64,000 nt of DNA from Pseudonocardia humida (lineage in GTDB: Bacteria > Actinomycetota > Actinomycetes > Mycobacteriales > Pseudonocardiaceae), in assembly GCF_023898865.1 (NCBI RefSeq), contig NZ_JAGSOV010000006.1, positions 60,112 to 124,111 of the forward strand, in the 5' to 3' direction. The notes beneath the pieces were generated by a model, which was given only the letters and a program-made list of their open reading frames with translations, was not told the origin of the DNA and made no database searches. The translations under genes and the position numbers were made by a program. This document shows, in pieces, positions 15,950-24,508 of the stretch. Position 1 is the first letter of the stretch; every line of letters begins with the position of its first letter.

Positions 15950-16512
15950 GCGCGCCCCTCCCCGGTGCCCGGGGCGCCGGCCGGTTCCTCGTCGTCGTGG
16001 TCGTCGTGCGGCACCCCGTGCCGGGCGATGTGGACCGCGAGCACGGCGCCGCGCACGGCCGTGCTCACGAACCCGAGCAGGGGCAGCACGTAGAGCCAGC
16101 TCAGCGGCATTCCCATGGCGGGCGACCGGATCCGGGTCTGCGAGGTGACCAGGTCCCAGGCCTCGACCGCGAACCCGGCGCCGATCACCGCGACCATCAG
16201 CGCGGCGAACACCCGCACCGCGCGCACCAGCCCTTCGCGCGGGATCATGTCGGCCACCTGCAGGGCGATGTGGGAGTCGCTGCTCACCAGCGCCCCGGCC
16301 ACCGTGAAGGTCAGCCACACCAGGCAGAACCGGGCCAGCTCGCCGGTCCACGCCCAGCCCTCCACCGGCAGGTACCGCTGTCCGGCCTGGACCAGCACCA
16401 GCAGGAAGAGCACGACGAGCGTCACCGCACCGATCCCGATCTCCACCCGGTGCAGGACGGTCGCGACGCTCGCCCGTCGCTGTCCGGTCCCGCCGTCGAC
16501 GGGTTCACCCAT
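15946..16512 (-). CDS. dctQ: TRAP transporter small permease (DctQ)
   Basis: A 188-residue protein with four predicted membrane helices (about 28-45, 62-80, 103-122 and 140-160). It contains the small-subunit pattern WTGELARFCLVWLTFTVAGALV, followed by an acidic His/Asp-rich cytoplasmic tail (HDDHDDEE). It is the first gene of the minus-strand TRAP operon. The ATG at 16512 lies 74 bases from the LacI-type operator in the shared divergent region, so control by the neighbouring LacI regulator is likely. Confidence 0.88.
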   Translation of the reverse strand: MGEPVDGGTGQRRASVATVLHRVEIGIGAVTLVVLFLLVLVQAGQRYLPVEGWAWTGELARFCLVWLTFTVAGALVSSDSHIALQVADMIPREGLVRAVRVFAALMVAVIGAGFAVEAWDLVTSQTRIRSPAMGMPLSWLYVLPLLGFVSTAVRGAVLAVHIARHGVPHDDHDDEEPAGAPGTGEGRA

Positions 16513-16585
16513 CAGCTCGTCCTCCCGATCCGTGAGCTCCGCCGGCCACGACCTGGGGTCGGACCGTAAAGAAGCGCGTCAAGGG

Positions 16586-16611
16586 TGACAACCGGTTGCC
16601 AAGGGTTGCCA
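16586..16611. promoter_or_regulatory. Candidate LacI-family operator in divergent promoter
   Basis: TGACAACCGGTTGCCA (16586-16601) is a 16-bp dyad centred on CG with one arm mismatch, the classic shape of LacI/GalR-family sites. A further half-site GGTTGCCA follows at 16604-16611, giving an 18-base direct-repeat arrangement of GGTTGCCA. It sits between the divergent dctQ and lacI starts and could repress both. Confidence 0.6.
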
Positions 16612-16640
16612 AAACCTCGTGACCGCACTGTGATGGGGGG

Positions 16641-17663
16641 GTGTCCGGTCCGACCATCTACGACGTGGCCCGATCGGCCGGCGTCGCCACATCGACGGTC
16701 TCGCGGGCTTTCACCAACCCGGCGCGGGTCGGGGAGGCGACGCGCACGCGCGTACTGGAGGTCGCCCGCGAGCTCGGCTACGAACCGAACCCGCACGCCA
16801 GGGCCCTGACGTCCAACCGGACCCAGACCGTCGCCATGGTCGTCTCCGACATCACCAACCCGCACTTCTTCGAGCTGATCCGCGGCGCCGAGATGCGCGC
16901 CAAGGCCGCCGAGTACACCCTCGTGCTGGTCAACGCGGAGGAGTCGCCGCGCATCGAGCAGGAGCAGATCCGCCGGGTCGCCCGGTCGGTCGACGGCTTC
17001 CTGCTGGCCGCCAGCCGCCAGCCCGACGCCGACCTGGCCGAGCTGGCCGCGAGCCGGCCGGTGGTGCTGATCAACCGGCAGGTGCGGGGGGTCCCCAGCG
17101 TGGTCGTCGAGCACAGCGAGGGCTGCCGGCAGATGGTCGCCCACCTGGCCTCGCTCGGCCACACCTCGCTGGTGTACCTGGCCGGACCCCGCAACTCCTG
17201 GATGGCCGGCAGCCGGTGGGCCGCGATCCGCGCCGCCGCCACCGAGCTGGGCGTGACCGCGCACCGGAGCGGGCCCTACGCGCCCACCGTCTCCAGCGGC
17301 GGAGCCGCGGCCGACGCCGCGATCGGCACCGGGGCCAGCGCGATCATCGCGCACAACGACCTGCTGGCCATCGGGGTGCTGCGGCGGCTGGCGCAGCGTT
17401 CGGTCCGGGTCCCCGACGACGTCAGCGTCGTCGGGTTCGACGACATCTTCGCCGCCGACCTGTGCACACCGGCGCTGACCACCCTGGGCGGGCCGCACGA
17501 GCAGGTCGGTCGGGCCGCGGTGGAGATCCTGCTGGACTCGCTGACGACCCGCCAGGACCGGCGGCCGGCACTGCACGTGGCGCCGCCATCGCAGCTGGTC
17601 ATCCGGGACTCCACCGGCACACCGCTCGGGGCGGCCCCACAGCGACAGGGAGGTGCGGGATGA
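16641..17663 (+). CDS. LacI-family transcriptional regulator of the shikimate block
   Basis: A 340-residue regulator. The N-terminal helix-turn-helix is textbook: TIYDVARSAGVATSTVSRAF (about 5-24), then the hinge helix YEPNPHARAL. The periplasmic-binding-like domain follows, with VAMVVSDITNPHFFEL, a WMAGSRWAA segment and VVGFDDIFAADLCTPALTT. Start GTG 16641 follows a G-run. Its stop overlaps the start of the qsuB-like gene (ATGA), and it is divergent from the TRAP operon. It therefore most likely senses shikimate, quinate or a metabolite and controls both directions through the dyad at 16586-16611. Confidence 0.88.
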   Translation: MSGPTIYDVARSAGVATSTVSRAFTNPARVGEATRTRVLEVARELGYEPNPHARALTSNRTQTVAMVVSDITNPHFFELIRGAEMRAKAAEYTLVLVNAEESPRIEQEQIRRVARSVDGFLLAASRQPDADLAELAASRPVVLINRQVRGVPSVVVEHSEGCRQMVAHLASLGHTSLVYLAGPRNSWMAGSRWAAIRAAATELGVTAHRSGPYAPTVSSGGAAADAAIGTGASAIIAHNDLLAIGVLRRLAQRSVRVPDDVSVVGFDDIFAADLCTPALTTLGGPHEQVGRAAVEILLDSLTTRQDRRPALHVAPPSQLVIRDSTGTPLGAAPQRQGGAG

Positions 17664-19573
17664 CGACGCACGCGATCGCCACGGTCTGCCTGTCCGGCAC
17701 GCTGGAGGACAAGCTCGACGCCGCGGCGGCGGCCGGGTTCGACGGCGTCGAGCTGTTCGAGCCCGACCTCGTCGCCTCGCCGCTGCCGCCGGCCGAGGTG
17801 CGCGCCCGCTGCACAGACCTCGGCCTGTCGATCGACCTCTACCAGCCCTTCCGCGACCTGGACTCCACCGACCCCGAGCGGTTCGCGGCCAACCTGCGCC
17901 GGGCCGAGCGCAAGTTCGACGTCATGGCCGGCCTGGGCACCGACACCGTGCTGGTGTGCTCCTCGGTCGGCGCGGACGCGGTGGCCGACCCCGACCTGAT
18001 CGCCGAGCAGCTGCACGCGCTGGCCGAGCGCGCGCACGCGCGCGGGCTGCGGATCGCCTACGAGGCGCTGGCCTGGGGCACCCACGTCGACACCTACGAC
18101 GGGTCGTGGGACGTCGTGCGCCGGGCCGACCACCCCTCCCTCGGGTTGTGCCTGGACAGCTTCCACGTGCTCTCCCGCGGCTCCGACCCCGCAGGCATCC
18201 GCGCGATCCCGGCCGCGAAGCTGTTCTTCCTGCAGCTCGCCGACGCGCCGCGGCTGCGGATGGACGTGCTGCAGTGGAGCCGCCACCATCGGCTCTTCCC
18301 CGGCCAGGGCGCCTTCGACCTGCCCGCCTTCGTCGAGCACGTGCTGGGCGCGGGCTACCCGGGACCGCTGTCGCTGGAGGTCTTCAACGACGTCTACCGC
18401 CAGTCCGACCCGCGGCGCACCGCGACCGACGCGATGCGCTCGCTGCTGGCGCTGCGCGAGCAGCTCGTGCGCCGCGCGGCCCCGCCCGACGGCACCGTCG
18501 CCGTCCGGCCCCCGGCACCGCCCGCGCTCACCGGGCACGCCTTCACCGAGATCGCCGCCGACGACGCCGGGGCCGCGCGCATCGCCGGCGCGCTGGAGGC
18601 GCTCGGCTTCGTCCGCTCCGGGCGGCACCGCAGCAAGCCGGTCGAGCTGTTCGAGCAGGGCGGGGCGCGGGTGCTGCTCAACACCGGGCCGCCCGCGGCC
18701 GGTTCCGAGATCGCCGCGCTGGGCCTGGAGTCGGCCGACCCGCCGCGCTCGGCGGCGCGCGCCGCCGCGCTGCACGCCCCGCTGCTGCCGCGCAGGCGCG
18801 GACCGGCCGAGGCCGACCTCGCCGCGGTCGCCGCCCCCGACGGCACCTCGGTGTTCTTCTGCCGCACCGACTCCCCCGACGGCTGGCGCACCGACTTCGT
18901 GGCCGCGCCCGGGGCGGGCGGCACCGGGGCGGGCGGCACCGGGGCCGGGTTCGTGCACGGGATCGACCACGTGGCCCTCGCCCAGCCCTACGACCAGTTC
19001 GACGAGGCCGCGCTGTTCTACCGCGCGGTGCTGGGCATGGAGCCCGAGCCCACCGCGGAGATCGCCGCCCCGTTCGGCGTGGTGCGCGACCGGGTGGTCA
19101 CCGCGGGCGGGGTGCGGCTGGTGCTCACCGCCAGCCTGCTGCGCCGCGGCGGGTGGGCGCCGGGGGTGCCCGACCCGCAGTACATCGCGTTCGGCACGAC
19201 CGACGCGCTGGGCACCGCCCGCGCGGCCCGCGCCGCCGGGGCGCCGCTGCTCGACATCGGGGACAACTACTACGACGACCTCGACGCCCGCTACGCGCTC
19301 GACCCCGACCTGCTCGCCGAGCTGCGCGAGCTCGGCGTCATGTACGACCGCGACGCCGGCGGCGAGTACCGCCACTTCGCCACCGAGCTGCTCGGCGGGC
19401 GGGTGTTCCTGCAGGTCGTGCAGCGCTCCCCCGGCTACGACGGGCACGCCGCGACCGACGCGCCGGTGCGCATGGCCGCGCAGCGCCGCCGCCGGCTGGC
19501 CGGGGCGGGGGGAGGCGGTCAGCGGACGAGTGCGGGGCGCTTCGGGTCGAACGCCCAGTCCTCGACGAGGTAG
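17660..19573 (+). CDS. qsuB: 3-dehydroshikimate dehydratase with HPPD-like C-terminal domain (QsuB type)
   Basis: A 637-residue two-domain enzyme converting 3-dehydroshikimate to protocatechuate. Residues ~1-275 form a xylose-isomerase-like TIM barrel. The four metal ligands of this family are in place: Glu135 (AYEALAWG), Asp166 (LCLDSFH), Gln192 (FFLQLADA) and Glu240 (LSLEVFND). Residues ~415-620 are a VOC fold like 4-hydroxyphenylpyruvate dioxygenase, with GIDHVALAQ. Of the three iron ligands expected there, only this His remains: the second position reads QYIAF and the third FLQVVQR. A Gly/Thr-rich repeat (GAGGTGAGGTGAG) links the two lobes. The start is the ATG overlapping the lacI stop. 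Its length is close to that of known QsuB. The 3' end overlaps the convergent gudD gene by 55 bases. Confidence 0.92.
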   Translation: MTTHAIATVCLSGTLEDKLDAAAAAGFDGVELFEPDLVASPLPPAEVRARCTDLGLSIDLYQPFRDLDSTDPERFAANLRRAERKFDVMAGLGTDTVLVCSSVGADAVADPDLIAEQLHALAERAHARGLRIAYEALAWGTHVDTYDGSWDVVRRADHPSLGLCLDSFHVLSRGSDPAGIRAIPAAKLFFLQLADAPRLRMDVLQWSRHHRLFPGQGAFDLPAFVEHVLGAGYPGPLSLEVFNDVYRQSDPRRTATDAMRSLLALREQLVRRAAPPDGTVAVRPPAPPALTGHAFTEIAADDAGAARIAGALEALGFVRSGRHRSKPVELFEQGGARVLLNTGPPAAGSEIAALGLESADPPRSAARAAALHAPLLPRRRGPAEADLAAVAAPDGTSVFFCRTDSPDGWRTDFVAAPGAGGTGAGGTGAGFVHGIDHVALAQPYDQFDEAALFYRAVLGMEPEPTAEIAAPFGVVRDRVVTAGGVRLVLTASLLRRGGWAPGVPDPQYIAFGTTDALGTARAARAAGAPLLDIGDNYYDDLDARYALDPDLLAELRELGVMYDRDAGGEYRHFATELLGGRVFLQVVQRSPGYDGHAATDAPVRMAAQRRRRLAGAGGGGQRTSAGRFGSNAQSSTR

Positions 19574-20844
19574 CGCATGGCCACGGCGTCGTCGCGGGCG
19601 CCGAGGCCGTGGTCGAGGTACAGCCGGTGGGCGCGGTCGAGCGCGGCCCGGTCGATGGTGACGCCGAGGCCGGGCCCGGCGGGGACCTCGAGGTGCCCGT
19701 CGCGGATGCGGGGCGGGTCGGTGAGCAGGTGCTCGCCGTCCTGCCATATCCAGTGCGTGTCCAGCGCGGTGATCGGCCCCGGCGCGGCCGCGCCGACGTG
19801 GGCCAGCATCGCCAGCGAGACGTCGAAGTGGTTGTTGGAGTGCGAGCCCCAGGTCAGGCCCCACTCCGCGCAGAGCTGCGCGACCCGCACGGAGCCGGCC
19901 ATCGTCCAGAAGTGCGGGTCGGCCAGCGGGATGTCCACGGCGTCGGCCTTGACCGCGTGCTGCAGCTCCCGCCAGCTGGTGGCGATCATGTTGGTGGCGG
20001 TGGGCAGGCCGGTGGCGCGGCGGAACTCGGCCATGGTCTCCCGGCCGGAGAAGGCGCCCTCCCGCCCGCACGGGTCCTCGGCGTAGGCCAGGACGTGGCG
20101 CAGCCGGCGGCCGAGCCGCACGGCCTCGGCCAGCGTCCACGCGCCGTTCGGGTCGAGCGTGACGCGGGCGCCGGGGAACCGGTCCTTGAGCGCGGTGACC
20201 GCGTCGGCCTCGGCGTCGCCGGCGAGCACCCCGCCCTTGAGCTTGAAGTCGCGGAAGCCGTAGCGCGCCGCGGCCGCCTCGGCCAGCCGGACCACGGAGT
20301 CCGGGTCGAGGGCGGGGTCGCGGCGGATGCGGGCCCAGCCGTCGCCGTCGGGCTCCCCTGCGGCGTAGGGCAGGTCGGTGCGGGTGCGGTCGCCGACGTA
20401 GAAGAGGTAGCCCAGCACCGGGACGCGGTCGCGCACCCGCCCGTCGCCGAGCAGCTCGGCCACGGGCACGCCGAGGTGCCGACCGGCCAGGTCGAGCAGG
20501 GCGGACTCCAGCGCGGTGACGGCGTGCACGGCGGTGCGCAGGTCGAAGGTCTGCTCGCCGCGCCCGGTGGCGTCGCGGTGGCCGAAGCGCTCGACCACCC
20601 CGCGCAGCAGCGACCGGTACCGCGCGACCGGCTGCCCGACCAGCCCCGCCGCGGCCTGCTCGATCGTCTCCCGGATGGGCGCGCCGCCGGGGGTCTCCCC
20701 CAGCCCGGTGCGCCCGGCGCTGTCGGTGAGCAGCACGACGGTGCGGGTGAAGAACGGTCCGTGCGCGCCGCTGAGGTTGAGCAGCATGCTGTCGTGCCCG
20801 GCGACGGGCACGACCTCGACGGACTCGACGACCGGTCCGCTCAC
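19519..20844 (-). CDS. gudD: Glucarate dehydratase (first copy)
   Basis: A 441-residue enolase-superfamily enzyme that dehydrates D-glucarate to 5-dehydro-4-deoxyglucarate; length matches the E. coli enzyme. Catalytic Lys pair KLK at 201-203 (FKLKGGVL), metal ligands Asp231 (LDPNGAW) and Glu256 (YAEDPCG) and the catalytic His in [13 protein letters not shown] (about 335-339). The glucarate-family [17 protein letters not shown] stretch and the substrate segment near [11 protein letters not shown] are well kept. GTG 20844 overlaps the dehydrogenase stop as GTGA; the open frame extends farther upstream but without homology. It is the last gene of a three-gene operon that carries the whole pathway to 2-oxoglutarate. 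Confidence 0.92.
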   Translation of the reverse strand: MSGPVVESVEVVPVAGHDSMLLNLSGAHGPFFTRTVVLLTDSAGRTGLGETPGGAPIRETIEQAAAGLVGQPVARYRSLLRGVVERFGHRDATGRGEQTFDLRTAVHAVTALESALLDLAGRHLGVPVAELLGDGRVRDRVPVLGYLFYVGDRTRTDLPYAAGEPDGDGWARIRRDPALDPDSVVRLAEAAAARYGFRDFKLKGGVLAGDAEADAVTALKDRFPGARVTLDPNGAWTLAEAVRLGRRLRHVLAYAEDPCGREGAFSGRETMAEFRRATGLPTATNMIATSWRELQHAVKADAVDIPLADPHFWTMAGSVRVAQLCAEWGLTWGSHSNNHFDVSLAMLAHVGAAAPGPITALDTHWIWQDGEHLLTDPPRIRDGHLEVPAGPGLGVTIDRAALDRAHRLYLDHGLGARDDAVAMRYLVEDWAFDPKRPALVR

Positions 20845-22421
20845 GCGAGCCCCTCGATCCGGCCGTCGACCCGGCGCAGCTGGCGCCACGGGTTGTCCGG
20901 GTGGACGGGCTCGGGCAGCAGCTCGGCGGGCAGGTCCTGGTAGGCGACCGGGCGCAGGAACCGCTCGATCGCCAGGGTGCCGACCGAGGTCGTGCGGCCG
21001 TCGGAGGTGGCGGGGAACGGACCGCCGTGCACCATCGCGTGGTTGACCTCGACGCCGGTGGGCCAGCCGCCGAAGACGATCCGCCCGGCCCTGCGCTCCA
21101 GCGCCGGCAGCAGCCGGGCGACGTCGGCGTACTCGGCGGGGGCGGCGTGCACGGTGGCGGTGAGCTGGCCCTCCAGCGCCCGGGTGGCCGCCAGCAGGTC
21201 GTCGACGCCGTCGTGGCGGACGATCAGCGCGGCCGCGCCGAACATCTCGGCCTGCAGCTCGGGTCGGGCCAGGAAGTCGCGCACGTCGACCTCGAAGACC
21301 GCCGGGGCCGGGGCGTTCCCGGTCGGGCCCGCGCTGCCGCGTCCGACCTCGCGCACGCCCGCCACCGCGGCGACCCGCGCCGCGGCGTCGACGAACGCCC
21401 GGCCGATGCCGGCGGTGAGCATGGTCTGCCCGGCCGCCGCGCCCACCTGGGCGCCGACGGTGGCGACGAACCGGTCGCCTGCGCCGCCGCGCGGCACGAA
21501 CACCAGTCCGGGGTTGGTGCAGAACTGCCCGGCGCCCAGGGTGAGCGAGCCGACGAACCCGGTCGCGACGTCGTCGGTGAGCCGGTCGGGGAACAGGTAG
21601 ACGGGGTTGATGCTGCTCATCTCGGCGTACACCGGGATGGGCTGCGGGCGCGCCTGGGCCACGGCCAGCAGCGCCAACCCACCGGCCCGCGAGCCGGTGA
21701 AGCCCACCGCGGCGATCAGCGGGTGGCCGACGAGCGCCGCGCCGATCTCCGTGCCCGCGCCGATCAGCGAGGAGTAGACCCCGCCGGGCAGCCCGCTGGC
21801 CGCGACCGCCTCGGCCACCGCCCCCGCCACCAGCATCCCGGTGCCCGGGTGCGCGTTGTGCGCCTTGACCACCACCGGGCAGCCCGCGGCCAGCGCGGAC
21901 GCGGTGTCGCCGCCGGCGTTGGAGAAGGCCAGCGGGAAGTTGCTGGAGCCGAACACCGCGACCGGGCCGACCGGGACGCGCCGCTGCCGCACGTCGGGGC
22001 GGGGCGCGGGCTCGCGGTCGGGCCGGGCGGGGTCGATGCGCACGCCCGTGCTGCTGCCTTCGCGCAGCACCTCGGCGAACAGCCGCAGCTGGCCGGTGGT
22101 GCGCCCGCGCTCGGTGCGCAGCCGGGCCTCGGGCAGTCCGCTCTCCGCCCGCGCGCGCTCGACCAGCTCGTCGCCGAGGCCCTCGACGGCGTCGGCGATG
22201 CGCTCCAGGAACGCGGCGCGCTCCTGGGGGCTGGTGGCGCGGTAGGTGTCGAAGGCCTCCTCGGCCGCCCGCGCGGCCCGCTCGACCTCTGCCGCGCCGC
22301 CGGCGCCGAAGGCGGGCTCGAGCGCGGCACCGGTGGCCGGGTCGACCGCGCGCACCTCCCCCTCGGTGCCCACGACCGGCTCGCCCGCCACCAGCATGGC
22401 CCCGGTCAGCCGCCCGCTCAC
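20841..22421 (-). CDS. 2,5-dioxovalerate (2-oxoglutarate semialdehyde) dehydrogenase
   Basis: A 526-residue NADP-type aldehyde dehydrogenase of the KGSADH class, oxidising 2-oxoglutarate semialdehyde to 2-oxoglutarate. Motifs: [20 protein letters not shown] (nucleotide-binding), GFTGSRAGG, the general base Glu in [11 protein letters not shown], and the nucleophilic Cys in [14 protein letters not shown]. The family-specific end [20 protein letters not shown] with [15 protein letters not shown] is intact. GTG 22421 overlaps the dehydratase stop (GTGA) and the gene overlaps gudD, so all three enzymes are coupled. Confidence 0.9.
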   Translation of the reverse strand: MSGRLTGAMLVAGEPVVGTEGEVRAVDPATGAALEPAFGAGGAAEVERAARAAEEAFDTYRATSPQERAAFLERIADAVEGLGDELVERARAESGLPEARLRTERGRTTGQLRLFAEVLREGSSTGVRIDPARPDREPAPRPDVRQRRVPVGPVAVFGSSNFPLAFSNAGGDTASALAAGCPVVVKAHNAHPGTGMLVAGAVAEAVAASGLPGGVYSSLIGAGTEIGAALVGHPLIAAVGFTGSRAGGLALLAVAQARPQPIPVYAEMSSINPVYLFPDRLTDDVATGFVGSLTLGAGQFCTNPGLVFVPRGGAGDRFVATVGAQVGAAAGQTMLTAGIGRAFVDAAARVAAVAGVREVGRGSAGPTGNAPAPAVFEVDVRDFLARPELQAEMFGAAALIVRHDGVDDLLAATRALEGQLTATVHAAPAEYADVARLLPALERRAGRIVFGGWPTGVEVNHAMVHGGPFPATSDGRTTSVGTLAIERFLRPVAYQDLPAELLPEPVHPDNPWRQLRRVDGRIEGLA

Positions 22422-23350
22422 GCCCGCGCCGCCGGGGTCGCGATGCGCTCGACGAGCGCGGTCAGCGCGGTCAGCTCCGCGGCCGTCAGGTCGGTCAGCG
22501 GTGGGCGCACGGGCCCGCCGCCGCGGCCGACCGCGGTCAGCCCGGCCTTGATGATGGAGACCGCGTAGCCCTTGCGGCGGTCGCGGATGTCCAGGTAGGG
22601 CAGGACGAAGCCGTTGAGCTTGCGGTAGACGGCGTCGCGGTCGCCCGCGCGGACGTCGGCGTAGAAGTCCAGGGCGAACCGGGGCACGAAGTTGAAGATC
22701 GCCGACGAGTAGGTGGTGACGCCGAGCTGCAGGTAGGGCAGCGCGAACGTCTCCGCGGTGGGCAGCCCGCCGATGTAGGTGAACCGCTCGCCCATGCGCG
22801 CGTAGACCCGCGTCATCAGCTCGATGTCGCCGACGCCGTCCTTGAACCCGACCAGGTTGGGGCAGCTGTCGGCCAGCTCGGCCAGCGCGCTCACCCCGAT
22901 GCGGGCGTTGGCGCGGTTGTAGAAGACGACGCCCAGCCCGGTGGCCGCGCACACCGCCTTCACGTGCGCCACGATCCCCTCCTCGGAGGCCTCGGTGAGG
23001 TAGGGCGGGAACAGCAGCACCCCCGAGGCCCCCGCGGCCTCGGCCGCCCTGGCCTGCCCGACGGCCTCCACCGTGCCGCGCCCGGCCGGGGCGAGCACCG
23101 GCACCGCCCCGGCGACCTCGTCGACCGCGGCCCGCACGACCCGGTCGACCTCGGCGGCGGACAGCGAGAAGAACTCGCCGGTGCCCCCGGCGGCGAACAG
23201 CCCGGCCACGTCATGGCCGGCCAGCCAGCCCAGGTGCGCGCGGTAGGCCGGCTCGTCGAACTCCAGGTCGGGGCGGAAGTGCGTGACCGGGAACGACAGC
23301 AGCCCGGCGCCGAGCTGCGCGGCCAGTTCGGTCGGGGCGAGTTCGGGCAC
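22418..23350 (-). CDS. 5-dehydro-4-deoxyglucarate dehydratase
   Basis: A 310-residue DHDPS/NAL-superfamily lyase that decarboxylates and dehydrates 5-dehydro-4-deoxyglucarate to 2-oxoglutarate semialdehyde. The barrel motifs are [29 protein letters not shown] with the catalytic Tyr, and the Schiff-base Lys in [13 protein letters not shown]. The C-terminal family block [14 protein letters not shown] is present. GTG 23350 is preceded by GGAGG. It is the first gene of the operon, and the LysR-type dyad lies 76-92 bases upstream. Confidence 0.92.
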   Translation of the reverse strand: MPELAPTELAAQLGAGLLSFPVTHFRPDLEFDEPAYRAHLGWLAGHDVAGLFAAGGTGEFFSLSAAEVDRVVRAAVDEVAGAVPVLAPAGRGTVEAVGQARAAEAAGASGVLLFPPYLTEASEEGIVAHVKAVCAATGLGVVFYNRANARIGVSALAELADSCPNLVGFKDGVGDIELMTRVYARMGERFTYIGGLPTAETFALPYLQLGVTTYSSAIFNFVPRFALDFYADVRAGDRDAVYRKLNGFVLPYLDIRDRRKGYAVSIIKAGLTAVGRGGGPVRPPLTDLTAAELTALTALVERIATPAARA

Positions 23351-23425
23351 GGGGGCCTACCTCCGGGGTCCACGGCGATGACGGCGCCACTGTAGGTCCG
23401 GGCCCGATACCCGTCTAAGTGCTTC

Positions 23426-23442
23426 TCGGCATCGAATGATGC
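23426..23442. promoter_or_regulatory. Candidate LysR-type site upstream of glucarate operon
   Basis: TCGGCATCGAATGATGC contains a perfect dyad GCATC-N4-GATGC (23429-23442). A closely related element occurs at 24379-24396 on the opposite strand (shared TCGGCATC then A-x-TGAT). The site lies between the LysR gene and the operon start, 76-92 bases from the first codon, a usual distance for a LysR activator. Confidence 0.5.
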
Positions 23443-23464
23443 GCCCGCGGCATGACGATCGGGG

Positions 23465-24367
23465 TCAGGACGCGGCCGGCTCGACGGGCCGCAGCGCGTC
23501 GAGCGCGTCGAGAACCCGGGTGAGCACGGGGTTCTGCACGTCGTGCCGCCACACCGCGCGCAGCTCCACGACCTCCCGGTCCCAGCCGGCCAGCGGGCGC
23601 AGCACCACGCCGTCCATCCGCAGGTGGTGCGCCGAGGCGGGCACGACGGCCAGCCCGCGCGCCGCCGCGACCAGGGCCATCATCGAGTGCACCTGGGTGA
23701 CGCGGTGCGTCGAGCGGACGTGCACGTTGGCCAGCACGGTGGTCACCAGGTCGTGGAAGTACTTCGCGTCGCTGACCGAGTACGTGATCATGTCCAGGCC
23801 GTCCAGCTCGGAGACGGCCAGCGCCCCGGTGGCCGCGCCGAGCCGGTGCCCGGCGGGCACCGCGAGCAGCAGCCGCTCCCGGTGCACCAGCCGGCTGCGG
23901 TAGTGGTCGCCGCGGGGCGGCAGGCGCAGCAGGCCCAGGTCGAGCCGGCCGTCCTGCAGCCCGGCCAGCTGGCTGGCGCTCACCCCCTCGCTGAGCTCGA
24001 CCTCGACGTCGGGCATCAGCTCGTCGATCTGGCGCACCAGCGGACCGAGCACCTCCAGCGCGACCGTGGCGGTGAACCCGATCGCCAGCCGCCCGGCCCA
24101 GCCCTCGGCGATCCGCCGGGCCGATCCGGGCGCGGCGTCGGCCAGCGCCAGCAGCCGGCGCGCCTCGACCAGGAACGCCTCGCCCGCCGGGGTGAGCCGG
24201 ACCGAGCGGTTGTCGCGCTCCAGCAGCGTCACGCCCACGGCGCGCTCGAGCTTCTGGATCTGGCGGCTGAGCGGGGGCTGGGTCATCTTCAGCCGCTCGG
24301 CGGCCCGGCCGAAGTGCAGTTCCTCGGCGACGACGGTGAAGCTGCGGACCTGATCCAGCGAGAGCAT
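23465..24367 (-). CDS. LysR-family transcriptional regulator of aldarate catabolism
   Basis: A 300-residue regulator. The N-terminal winged helix-turn-helix is LDQVRSFTVVAEELHFGRAAERL, then TQPPLSRQIQKLERAVG and LLERDNRSVRLTPAGEAFL. The co-inducer domain follows, with GFTATVALEVLGPL and a DLGLLRLP loop. It is transcribed toward the glucarate dehydratase operon, whose first gene lies 115 bases downstream on the same strand. It is also divergent from the tripartite transporter operon. Matching dyads in front of both operons support it as the shared aldarate activator. The inducer is probably glucarate, galactarate or an intermediate. Confidence 0.88.
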   Translation of the reverse strand: MLSLDQVRSFTVVAEELHFGRAAERLKMTQPPLSRQIQKLERAVGVTLLERDNRSVRLTPAGEAFLVEARRLLALADAAPGSARRIAEGWAGRLAIGFTATVALEVLGPLVRQIDELMPDVEVELSEGVSASQLAGLQDGRLDLGLLRLPPRGDHYRSRLVHRERLLLAVPAGHRLGAATGALAVSELDGLDMITYSVSDAKYFHDLVTTVLANVHVRSTHRVTQVHSMMALVAAARGLAVVPASAHHLRMDGVVLRPLAGWDREVVELRAVWRHDVQNPVLTRVLDALDALRPVEPAAS

Positions 24368-24378
24368 GATGCGTGAAA

Positions 24379-24396
24379 GGTATCAGTTGATGCCGA
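24379..24396. promoter_or_regulatory. Candidate LysR-type site in lysR/tctC divergent region
   Basis: GGTATCAGTTGATGCC (24379-24394) is an imperfect dyad, GGTATC-N4-GATGCC, five of six arm pairs matching. Read on the minus strand with two more bases, it gives TCGGCATCAACTGAT, 13 of 15 identical to the element before the dehydratase operon. It lies just upstream of the lysR ATG, so it could serve autoregulation and tctCBA activation. Confidence 0.5.
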
Positions 24397-24508
24397 AGTT
24401 GCGTTAGACAGGCATTCACGGGCTCCTTACTGTACGTGGCGATCGCCGGGCCCCCGGCCTCGCGGCGGGTGGCCATGCGCCACCGACACGAGTTCAAAGG
24501 AGAATCCC

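Noticed and set aside
18908..18950. Repeated GGCACCGGGGCGGGC as a mobile or regulatory repeat.
   Set aside because: It encodes the Gly/Ala/Thr linker between the two QsuB domains and is in frame.
17276..20140. A 954-codon open frame on the minus strand and a 1096-codon one on the plus strand (17653-20943).
   Set aside because: Both are out-of-frame shadows of lacI, qsuB and gudD with low-complexity Arg/Gly/Ala composition.
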